Origin: Candidatus Sulfopaludibacter sp. SbA3
GTDB taxonomy: Bacteria > Acidobacteriota > Vicinamibacteria > Vicinamibacterales > UBA2999
Length of the DNA stretch: 6,028 nt
Assembly: GCA_945866285.1 (NCBI GenBank)
Contig: CAMBHC010000181.1
Coordinates: 1-6,028 of the forward strand
Direction of reading: 5' to 3'
The notes under the pieces were generated by a model, which ran no database searches, had not been told where the DNA came from, and saw only the letters and a list, made by a program, of their open reading frames with translations. Each line of letters begins with the position of its first letter. Position 1 is the first letter of the stretch. Position numbers and translations under genes: made by a program. Of the stretch, positions 1 to 5,830 are shown piece by piece.

Positions 1-1
1 G

Positions 2-808
2 TTCGGCGCCGCCAACGCGCGCGCGGCCAACCTGCGTGTCGTGGTCGTTGGCGCGGTCGAGGAAGAGGCGGCCACCAGCAAGGGCGCCCGCTTCATCGCC
101 GCGCGGTTCAACGGCACCACCGAGCCGATTCCGACCGCGTGCATCATCGGCGAGCCCAGTCACTGGAACCGCGTCACGCTCGGCTACAAGGGCCGGCTGC
201 TGCTCGACCTGGTCGCCGACCAGCCCATGGCGCACACCGCCGGACCCGATGCCAGCGTCGCCGCGGTGGTCGTCGACTTGTGGAACTGGGTCACGGCCCA
301 CGCCGCCGCCCACAACCAGGGCAAGGACAAGGCGTTCGAGCAGTTGAGCCCCAGCCTGCGGCGCTTCATCACCTCGACCAACGCGGAGATGCATGACCTC
401 GTTGATGCGCAGTTTGCCTGGCGGCTGCCGGTCGGCTTCGATGCTGAGGCCTTGATGGCGGGATTGCGCGCGTGGCCCGGCGCGAATGTCCGCGATGGCC
501 ACACCCAGTTTGATTTCCGTTTCAAGGGCGAAGAGCGCGCCTGGCGCGGCGACCGCAACAATCCGCTGGTCCGCAGCTTCCTCGCCGGGGTCAGGACCGA
601 AGACCCCTCAGCGCCACTGGGATTCGTACTGAAGACCGGCACCAGCGACATGAACGTGGTGGCGCCGGTGTGGCAGTGCCCGATCGTCGCCTACGGGCCA
701 GGAGATAGTTCGCTCGATCACACCCCGAACGAACACCTGCCGCTCGATGAATATTGGAAGGCGGTCAACGTGATCGCTCACACCCTCGCGGCGTTCAGCG
801 CGTCATAG
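2..808 (+). CDS. lysK: [LysW]-lysine/ornithine hydrolase, LysK-type M20 deacetylase (5' end outside window)
   Basis: This is a partial gene: the frame is open to the left edge and ends at TAG 806-808, leaving 268 residues. Roughly 80-90 residues, including the first HxD zinc motif, should lie upstream. LysK enzymes are zinc hydrolases that release lysine or ornithine from the carrier protein LysW in the last step of LysW-dependent lysine/arginine synthesis in the cytoplasm. Visible family marks are the GAVEEE motif (Glu codons 59-67), which supplies the catalytic and metal-binding glutamates, and GEPS at 149-160. Further on are the KTGTSDMN block from 632 and a C-terminal SLDHTPNEHL block whose His (719-721) fits the last metal ligand. 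The KTGTSDMN and DHTPNEHL wording is typical of the LysK/acetyl-lysine deacetylase branch rather than E. coli-type ArgE. Substrate (lysine, ornithine or both) cannot be told from this fragment. Its 3' end overlaps the convergent M20 dipeptidase gene. Confidence 0.88.
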   Translation, partial: FGAANARAANLRVVVVGAVEEEAATSKGARFIAARFNGTTEPIPTACIIGEPSHWNRVTLGYKGRLLLDLVADQPMAHTAGPDASVAAVVVDLWNWVTAHAAAHNQGKDKAFEQLSPSLRRFITSTNAEMHDLVDAQFAWRLPVGFDAEALMAGLRAWPGANVRDGHTQFDFRFKGEERAWRGDRNNPLVRSFLAGVRTEDPSAPLGFVLKTGTSDMNVVAPVWQCPIVAYGPGDSSLDHTPNEHLPLDEYWKAVNVIAHTLAAFSAS

Positions 809-2312
809 TCACCAACGCTGCGAAAATGTCGATCGCCTCCCACAGGTGGCCGACGCGCAGGTTCTCGTTGATCGCATGCTGGTTGTTGTCGAAGTTCACC
901 ACCGCCAATCCGATGGTCGGCAGTTTCAGATCATCGTCAAACGTCGAGAACGGCATGCTGCCGCCAATGGTCGGCATCTGCACCAGCCGCTGATCGAGCG
1001 CGCGGATCGCGTTGGCGGCCATCACCGTGGCCGGATCGTCCATGTTCCCCTTGCCAATCGGAAACCCGCCACCGCTCTGAGTGATGCGCGCAATCTTGGG
1101 CTGGGTCCGGCGAGTGGCGGCATCGGGCGGACCGGTGACGATGAAGTAGCCCTGGTCGCGAACGTGCGCCACCAGCCGTTCGTACTGCGTCTTCTCGTTC
1201 AGTCCGTTCACCAGCCGCATCTCGACTCGCCCGGTGGCTGCTCCGGACACCGCGTTGCGCGCGTTGATGCCGACCGTGCCTGATTGCAGTCCGGCCACGG
1301 TCAGCGTCGGGCGGTTGTGCTGCAACTCGATGCGGCTCTCGGGATGCTCGGCCCTGGCGAGGCCGAACTGTTCAAGCAGCTTCTGATCCACGTTGGGAAT
1401 CTCGTCGATGGCCCGGCGCTCGCTGGCCGTCAGTGGCACGACGCCATCGTAGAAGCCCTTGACCGTGACGTTACCCGCTTCGTCTTTCATCGAGGCAATC
1501 AGCTTGGTCAGTGCCATCGCCGGGTCGGTGACGAAGTTGCCATAGTTGCCGCTGTGCAGGTCGCCGGTGGCGCCGTAGATGGTGATCTCCGCGCCGGTGA
1601 CGCCCCGCGATCCGTAAAACACCGTGGGCAATCCGCTCGGATGGCGAGGGCTGTCAACGACCACGGCGAGGTCAGCCCGAACGGCGGCGGCATTGGCGGT
1701 CATCGCCGCCGTGAAGTTGGGCGAGCCGGCTTCTTCTTCTCCATCCAGCACGATCCGCAATGACCACGGCACGATCGCGCCGGTGGCGGCCAGACCGTCC
1801 ATGGCCGCCAGGAAGGCAACGATGGGGCCCTTGTCGTCGGCGACGGCGCGGCCGTAGAGGCGCAGATCAGGATTGAGGGCGGCGGACGATGAGGCCAGGT
1901 CGAACCGTGTCTGCCCGAGCATGGCCACCGGCGCAAACGGCTGGCCAATCGTCCAGTCTTTCGCCTCGGTCGGCTGCCCGTCGTAGTGCATGTAGAACGT
2001 CAGCGTGCCGGCGGCATTCGCCGCATCGCGCCTGGCAATGAGGACCGGCGAGCCAGGCGTCTGGACGCGGGCCACCGTGAAGCCCCGCTGTTCGAACATG
2101 CCGGTGAGCATGTCGGCGTTCTTGATGATGTCGGCCTTGCTGGAGGCGATGTTGGGCAGCGCCACCAGTTGCATCAACTCGGCGACAATCTGCCGCTCGT
2201 GGGCAGCCCGCCACTCGCGCACCTTGACCACCGCCGGCGAGGGCGCTGCCAGGAGCACCACTCCGCCAAACACCACCATGACCGCCGACCACGCCTGGAC
2301 GATTCGCTTCAT
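795..2312 (-). CDS. Exported M20 family metallodipeptidase (CNDP/carnosinase-like)
   Basis: This 505-residue protein is a di-zinc M20 peptidase. Residues 1-27 look like a Sec signal peptide: KR near the start, a hydrophobic stretch at about 7-23, and a likely cleavage site after SPA (27). It should therefore act outside the cytoplasmic membrane. The metal-site residues are all present: H109 and D111 (MHYDGQP), D159 (AVADDKGP), E193/E194 (GEEEAGSP; catalytic base and metal ligand), D219 (VVVDSP) and H479 (NNQHAINENL). The dimerisation-domain His (H252 in GDLHSGNYG) is also kept. This motif set matches carnosinase-like dipeptidases, which cleave dipeptides or short peptides; the actual substrate is unknown. 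I chose ATG 2312 because the signal peptide begins there. A TTG 33 bases upstream would add 11 residues before the signal peptide and overlap promoter elements. No Shine-Dalgarno precedes the ATG. The gene diverges from the hydroxy-acid oxidase gene and converges with lysK. Confidence 0.9.
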   Translation of the reverse strand: MKRIVQAWSAVMVVFGGVVLLAAPSPAVVKVREWRAAHERQIVAELMQLVALPNIASSKADIIKNADMLTGMFEQRGFTVARVQTPGSPVLIARRDAANAAGTLTFYMHYDGQPTEAKDWTIGQPFAPVAMLGQTRFDLASSSAALNPDLRLYGRAVADDKGPIVAFLAAMDGLAATGAIVPWSLRIVLDGEEEAGSPNFTAAMTANAAAVRADLAVVVDSPRHPSGLPTVFYGSRGVTGAEITIYGATGDLHSGNYGNFVTDPAMALTKLIASMKDEAGNVTVKGFYDGVVPLTASERRAIDEIPNVDQKLLEQFGLARAEHPESRIELQHNRPTLTVAGLQSGTVGINARNAVSGAATGRVEMRLVNGLNEKTQYERLVAHVRDQGYFIVTGPPDAATRRTQPKIARITQSGGGFPIGKGNMDDPATVMAANAIRALDQRLVQMPTIGGSMPFSTFDDDLKLPTIGLAVVNFDNNQHAINENLRVGHLWEAIDIFAALVTMTR

Positions 2313-2318
2313 GACGGC

Positions 2319-2345
2319 AGTATAGCCGCGCTGGTGAGGATACAA
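2319..2345 (-). promoter_or_regulatory. Putative promoter of the M20 dipeptidase gene
   Basis: Read on the minus strand, TATACT (plus positions 2319-2324) resembles a sigma-70 -10 box (5 of 6 to TATAAT) and lies 6 nt before the ATG. TTGTAT (2340-2345) is a weak -35 candidate (4 of 6) at a short 15-bp spacing. With the usual distance from -10 to the transcription start, the start would fall on or next to the A of the ATG, giving a leaderless mRNA. No Shine-Dalgarno is present, which agrees. This is a motif match only. Confidence 0.45.
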
Positions 2346-2346
2346 T
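2341..2346 (+). promoter_or_regulatory. Putative -10 element of the hydroxy-acid oxidase operon
   Basis: TACAAT matches the sigma-70 -10 consensus at 5 of 6 positions and ends 8 nt before the ATG at 2355. That places the expected transcription start at or within about two bases of the start codon. No convincing -35 box is seen at 16-18 bp upstream. A GAGGA at 2336-2340 looks like a Shine-Dalgarno, but it sits 14 nt from the ATG, too far for normal use, and just before the -10 hexamer. The whole divergent intergenic region is only 42 bp, so a promoter for this strand must lie here or within the 5' end of the M20 gene. Confidence 0.45.
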
Positions 2347-2354
2347 CGGCGCCG

Positions 2355-3554
2355 ATGTCTTCTGTGAACAACGCCGTCACCATTGCCGACCTCCGTCAGC
2401 GCGCCATGGCGCGACTACCGCGCATGGCCTTCGACTACATCGATGGCGGCGCGGAACGCGAATGGACGCTGCGCGAGAACTGTCGCGCCTATGAAGACGT
2501 GCTGTTCCGTCCGCGTTCTGCGGTCGCGACGAGCTCGTGCGACCTCTCCGCCAACGTCCTCGGCACCACCATCAAGGTGCCCTTCATCCTGGCGCCTGTG
2601 GGCAGCAGCCGGATGTTCTATCCGCGTGGCGAAGAAGTGGCGGCGGCAGCCGCCGGTCATGCGGGTACGATCTATTCCTTGTCGACGCTGTCAGGCTGCC
2701 GCATGGAAGACGTCAAGGCGGCCACGAATGGAACCGCCTGGTATCAGCTGTACCTGGTCGGTGGCCGCGATGTCGCGCTCGGGGCGATTGCGCGCGCCAA
2801 GGCCGCGGGTTTCAAGGCCCTCGTCGTCACCATCGACACACCGGTGGCGGGCATGCGCGAACGCGATGCCCGCAACGGCGTGAAGCAGTTGCTGTCGCGC
2901 AACCTCTCCATGGTGCCGCACCTGGGCCAGATGCTGGTCCGGCCCAGCTGGCTCTACAGCTTCTTCGGCGACGGCGGCCTGATGAACTTTCCCAACATCG
3001 TCATCAACAACCAGCCGATGGGATACGCCGATGTCGGCGCCGCGCTCGAGCAGTCGATGACGTCGTGGGACGACTTCAAGTGGATTCGCGAGGCCTGGGG
3101 CGGGCCGATCGTCGCCAAGGGCGTCCATACGGCTGATGATGCGAGGCGGGCGGTGGCAGAGGGCGCGGCGGCAATCGTCGTGTCAAATCACGGCGCGCGA
3201 CAGCTCGATGGCGTGTCACCGACCATTCGCGTGCTGCCAGAGGTGGTCCAGGCGGTCCACGGTCAGACCGAGATCCTGCTCGACGGCGGCATCCGCCGCG
3301 GCAGCGACATCGTCAAGGCCATCTGCATGGGTGCGCGAGCGGTGCTGATTGGCCGCGCCTACGCCTATGGCCTGGCCGCCGCGGGTGGCGACGGCGTAGC
3401 CCGGGCGATCGAGATCCTGCGCACCGACGTGGTGCGGACCATGAAACTCCTGGGCTGCTCGCGCATCGAAGATTTAGACGGCTCGTATGTCGAGGTTCCA
3501 TCCGAGTGGACCGCTCGAGCCCGGAGTGCTGATTATGTCGATTCGACCCGTTAA
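2355..3554 (+). CDS. FMN-dependent alpha-hydroxy-acid oxidase/dehydrogenase
   Basis: This 399-residue TIM-barrel flavoenzyme oxidises an L-2-hydroxy acid to the 2-oxo acid, passing electrons to O2 or to an acceptor chain. All active-site residues of the glycolate oxidase/LldD/flavocytochrome b2 family are visible: Y28 (FDYIDGGAE), Y133 (YQLYL), T159 and D161 (VTIDTP), R168, K255 (AKGV), H279 and R282 (SNHGARQLDG). The FMN-phosphate motifs DGGIRRG (310-316) and IGR (332-334) are also present. Where spinach glycolate oxidase has a Trp (W108), this protein has L112, as in flavocytochrome b2, suggesting a substrate larger than glycolate (lactate or other side-chain acids). The loop at about 186-220 is hydrophobic and aromatic; the equivalent loop anchors mandelate dehydrogenase to the membrane, so membrane association is possible. 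The frame is open further upstream, but ATG 2355 gives the usual family N-terminus. It overlaps the pirin gene by 20 bp and probably leads that operon. Exact substrate and electron acceptor are unresolved. Confidence 0.9.
   Translation: MSSVNNAVTIADLRQRAMARLPRMAFDYIDGGAEREWTLRENCRAYEDVLFRPRSAVATSSCDLSANVLGTTIKVPFILAPVGSSRMFYPRGEEVAAAAAGHAGTIYSLSTLSGCRMEDVKAATNGTAWYQLYLVGGRDVALGAIARAKAAGFKALVVTIDTPVAGMRERDARNGVKQLLSRNLSMVPHLGQMLVRPSWLYSFFGDGGLMNFPNIVINNQPMGYADVGAALEQSMTSWDDFKWIREAWGGPIVAKGVHTADDARRAVAEGAAAIVVSNHGARQLDGVSPTIRVLPEVVQAVHGQTEILLDGGIRRGSDIVKAICMGARAVLIGRAYAYGLAAAGGDGVARAIEILRTDVVRTMKLLGCSRIEDLDGSYVEVPSEWTARARSADYVDSTR
3523..3526 (+). promoter_or_regulatory. Shine-Dalgarno deciding the pirin start
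   Basis: GGAG lies inside the end of the oxidase gene, 8 nt before the ATG at 3535. It supports that ATG over the in-frame ATG at 3487. Ribosomes finishing the oxidase at 3554 pass through this site, so translational coupling is likely. Confidence 0.6.
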
Positions 3555-4440
3555 GCGTGTAGTTGCAGCCACCCCGCACACGGAAGGCGCCGGCGTGAAG
3601 CTGCATCGCGGCTTCGGTTTTGGCGACACCAGTGAGTTCGATCCGTTCCTGCTGTTCGATGATTTTCGCAACGAACGGCCGGACGACTACCTGGCCGGCT
3701 TCCCGTGGCATCCGCATCGCGGCATTGAAACCATCACCTACGTGCTTGCGGGCACGGTGGCGCATGGCGACAGCCTCGGCAATCGCGGCTCCCTTGGCGC
3801 CGGCGACGTGCAATGGATGACGGCTGGCAGCGGCATCATGCACCAGGAAATGCCGCAGGGCGATGCGCAGGGGCGCATGCACGGGTTCCAGTTGTGGGCG
3901 AACCTGCCGCGCGCGCTCAAGATGACGGCGCCGCGCTACCAGGACGTGCAAGCCAAGGACATCCCGGAAGTCACGGATGATGACGGCACGCACGTGCGCA
4001 TCGTGGTCGGAGACTTCTGGGGCAAGAAGGGTCCGGTCGAAGGCGTCGCGGCCGATCCGCGTTACCTCGACGTCTCGGTCGCGCCAGGCAAGACCAAGCG
4101 CCTGGCCGTGGACAACTCGCGGCATGCGTTCGCCTATGTGTTTGCCGGCAGCGGCACGTTTCGTGATGCCTCGAAGCCGCTCGCCGTGCAGACCGAACTG
4201 GTCGGCGTCTCCGATGACCCGACCCCATCCATGCTGGGCAATCGATCGCTGGTGGTGTTCGACAGCGGCGACGAGATCACGGTGAGCGCGGGCGACGAGG
4301 GCGTTCGCTTCCTGCTGGTCTCGGGCCGGCCGCTGGAGGAACCGGTGGCGTGGTACGGACCAATCGTGATGAACGAACAATCGGAGTTGCAGCAAGCCTA
4401 TGCCGAGCTACAGAATGGGACCTTCATCAAGCATCGCTAA
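3535..4440 (+). CDS. Pirin family bicupin protein
   Basis: This 301-residue protein belongs to the pirin family, about the usual length. Pirins are metal-binding double-cupin proteins. Some (E. coli YhhW, human pirin) show quercetin 2,3-dioxygenase activity, but the physiological role in most bacteria is unknown. The four metal ligands of the N-terminal cupin are present: H59 and H61 (WHPHRGIET), H103 and E105 (IMHQEM), matching H56/H58/H101/E103 of human pirin. The GF-FLLFDDF segment before them and the GMHGFQLW-type segment after them (here RMHGFQLWANLP) are also pirin hallmarks. The second cupin, about residues 185-290, shows no such ligand set, as usual. I chose ATG 3535 because it has GGAG 8 nt upstream and starts with the conserved IRPVKRVV; ATG 3487 would add 16 residues inside the oxidase reading region. 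No signal peptide is seen, so it should be cytoplasmic. The 20-bp overlap with the oxidase gene indicates co-expression. Confidence 0.92.
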   Translation: MSIRPVKRVVAATPHTEGAGVKLHRGFGFGDTSEFDPFLLFDDFRNERPDDYLAGFPWHPHRGIETITYVLAGTVAHGDSLGNRGSLGAGDVQWMTAGSGIMHQEMPQGDAQGRMHGFQLWANLPRALKMTAPRYQDVQAKDIPEVTDDDGTHVRIVVGDFWGKKGPVEGVAADPRYLDVSVAPGKTKRLAVDNSRHAFAYVFAGSGTFRDASKPLAVQTELVGVSDDPTPSMLGNRSLVVFDSGDEITVSAGDEGVRFLLVSGRPLEEPVAWYGPIVMNEQSELQQAYAELQNGTFIKHR

Positions 4441-4451
4441 CGTGCGGGCCT

Positions 4452-4475
4452 GCGGGTCCGCCTGAAGGGACCCGT
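4452..4475 (+). promoter_or_regulatory. Shine-Dalgarno of the M24 gene within a small hairpin
   Basis: GAAGGGA (4464-4470) is a good Shine-Dalgarno, 6 nt before ATG 4477, and supports that start. The same bases can pair: CGGGTCC (4453-4459) is complementary to GGACCCG (4468-4474), and a G-U pair (4452/4475) extends the stem to 8 bp around an 8-nt loop. If formed in the mRNA, the stem would partly hide the ribosome-binding site. The SD reading is solid; a regulatory role for the hairpin is a guess, since GC-rich DNA makes short stems often. Confidence 0.45.
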
Positions 4476-4476
4476 C

Positions 4477-5775
4477 ATGAATCGCTCTCGTCGATCGTTC
4501 ATCCAGGCCGGTACTGTCGCCGGCATCGGCGCCGGCCTTGCCGCTTGCAACACTGCTCCAGCACCCGCCCAGGCGCCCGCCACGGCTCCGGCGGCTGCTG
4601 GCCCACATCCCGCCATTGCCGCCCTCAAGTCCATGACCGCCGGCGTCAAGCCGATCACCGCCGACGAGCGCGGCGCCCGCCTGGAGAAGGCACGCCAGCT
4701 GATGGTCGACAACAAGATCGGCGCGCTCTACCTCGAGGGCGGGTCGAGCCTGTTCTATTTCACCGGCGTGCGCTGGGGTCTGAGCGAACGGCCATTCGCG
4801 TGCATCATTCCCGCCAAGGGCGAACTCGGCTGGGTGTGCCCGGGGTTTGAAGAAGAACGCGCGCGCGAGCTGGTCAAGGGCCAGGCCGATGTCCGGGTGT
4901 GGCAGGAAGATGAAAGCCCGTACAAGCAGATCGCCGGATTCCTCAAGGACCGTGGCGCAACCGGACGCGTTGCGGTCGACGAGCGCCTGCGCCACTTCAT
5001 CTTCAGCGGCGTGAAGAAAGAGCTGCCGGGCACGGACTTCGTGGATGGTGAGCTCGTCACCGCCGGCTGCCGGATGATCAAGTCGGCCACCGAGCTGGCA
5101 TTGATGCAGAACGCCAGTGACATCACCATCGAGGCGTTCCGTGCGGCGTTTGCCACCTTCCGCGAGGGCATGACGCAAGGCGACCTCCAGGCCAACATCG
5201 CCGCCGCTCACCGCGCCCTCGGCGCGCCCGGGGGCAGTGCCTCGGTCAGCTTCGGTAAGTTCACCGCCTTCCCGCATGGCAGCATCGAGCCGCAGAAGCT
5301 GGTCGAGGGCGACGTCATCCAGGTGGATGGCGGCTGCGCCATCGACGGCTACCAGTCGGACATTACGAGGACGACCGTGTTTGGCAAGGCGAGCGCGCGC
5401 CAGATTGAGATCTGGGAACTCGAGAAGAAGGCCCAGGCCGCGGCCTTTGCCGTGGTCAAGCCCGGTACGCCGTGCGAAGCGGTTGACGCGGCGGCGCGCA
5501 AGGTCATCACCGACGCCGGCTTCGGCCCCGACTACAAGGTGCCTGGCCTGCCCCACCGTACCGGCCACGGGATTGGTCTCGACGGCCACGAGTGGACCAA
5601 CTTCGTGCGCGGCAACAAGACACTGCTCGCGCCCGGGATGTGCTTCAGCAACGAGCCGATGATCGCGATCTACGGCGAGTTCGGTATTCGGTTGGAGGAC
5701 TGCCTCTACGTGACCGAGGGCGGCGCGCAGTATTTCACGCAGCCGAGCCCGTCGATCGACAAGCCGTTCGCCTAA
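4477..5775 (+). CDS. Tat-exported M24 family Xaa-Pro peptidase lipoprotein
   Basis: This 432-residue protein is a predicted metallopeptidase of the creatinase/aminopeptidase P/prolidase fold. The N-terminus carries a twin-arginine signal (S4-R5-R6-S7-F8-I9) and a hydrophobic stretch ending in a lipobox LAAC, so C24 should be lipidated after folding-dependent Tat export. An Ala/Pro-rich linker follows (about 26-44). A creatinase-like N-terminal domain spans about 55-195 and the M24 domain about 200-425. All five metal ligands of the M24 peptidases are present: D284 (QVDGG), D295 (SDITRT), H364 (HRTGHGIGLDGHE), E393 (SNEPM) and E407 (RLEDC). This argues for a working di-metal hydrolase rather than a metal-free creatinase. 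Tat export suits a protein that takes up metal in the cytoplasm. Likely substrates are Xaa-Pro dipeptides or peptides, not proven. ATG 4477 is fixed by the Tat signal and GAAGGGA upstream. It lies 36 bp after the pirin gene and is probably co-transcribed with it. Confidence 0.92.
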   Translation: MNRSRRSFIQAGTVAGIGAGLAACNTAPAPAQAPATAPAAAGPHPAIAALKSMTAGVKPITADERGARLEKARQLMVDNKIGALYLEGGSSLFYFTGVRWGLSERPFACIIPAKGELGWVCPGFEEERARELVKGQADVRVWQEDESPYKQIAGFLKDRGATGRVAVDERLRHFIFSGVKKELPGTDFVDGELVTAGCRMIKSATELALMQNASDITIEAFRAAFATFREGMTQGDLQANIAAAHRALGAPGGSASVSFGKFTAFPHGSIEPQKLVEGDVIQVDGGCAIDGYQSDITRTTVFGKASARQIEIWELEKKAQAAAFAVVKPGTPCEAVDAAARKVITDAGFGPDYKVPGLPHRTGHGIGLDGHEWTNFVRGNKTLLAPGMCFSNEPMIAIYGEFGIRLEDCLYVTEGGAQYFTQPSPSIDKPFA

Positions 5776-5779
5776 GTCC

Positions 5780-5822
5780 ATTGGCCACAGAGGACACCTT
5801 TTTGGCGTCCTCTGTGGCTAAT
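5780..5822. terminator. Long inverted repeat, probable terminator hairpin between the M24 gene and arfB
   Basis: Bases 5780-5798 pair with 5804-5822 around a TTTTT loop (5799-5803). The 19 positions contain one A/C mismatch (5796/5806) and one G-U pair (5783/5819); the core GCCACAGAGGAC (5784-5795) pairs perfectly with 5807-5818. It starts 4 nt after the M24 stop codon, where an end of transcription is expected. It lacks the U-run that a classical intrinsic terminator has after the stem, so it may instead protect the mRNA 3' end or be a dispersed intergenic repeat unit. The structure is clear in the sequence; its role is inferred. Confidence 0.55.
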
Positions 5823-5824
5823 AT
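5819..5824 (+). promoter_or_regulatory. Putative -10 element of arfB
   Basis: TAATAT is a TANNNT-type -10 hexamer ending 6 nt before the arfB ATG, so transcription would start on or beside the start codon. No Shine-Dalgarno is present in the preceding 20 bases. Its first four bases lie in the right arm of the inverted repeat just upstream. No good -35 box is seen at standard spacing. Confidence 0.4.
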
Positions 5825-5830
5825 TCAAGT

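Noticed and set aside
184..651. A 155-codon minus-strand frame inside lysK
   Set aside because: It has no motif or ribosome-binding site and is fully antisense to a well-supported gene.
2313..2345. TTG start for the M20 gene at 2345
   Set aside because: It would put 11 residues before a good Sec signal peptide and place the start within the promoter elements.
1986..2354. Upstream extension of the oxidase reading frame, adding about 120 residues
   Set aside because: The extra region is antisense to the N-terminus of the M20 gene and has no similarity to the family, whose N-terminus begins at ATG 2355.
3487..3534. ATG 3487 as the pirin start
   Set aside because: ATG 3535 has GGAG at 8 nt and the conserved pirin N-terminus; the extra 16 residues look like out-of-frame oxidase sequence.
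3313..4395. A 360-codon open frame on the minus strand opposite the pirin gene and the end of the oxidase gene
   Set aside because: It spans two clear plus-strand genes, has Arg/His-rich shadow composition and no known motif.
4408..5781. A 457-codon open frame on the minus strand opposite the M24 gene
   Set aside because: It is an antisense shadow of a high-GC gene: no recognisable domain, composition dominated by Arg/Ala/Gly/His, and the plus strand carries a complete motif set with signal peptide and Shine-Dalgarno.
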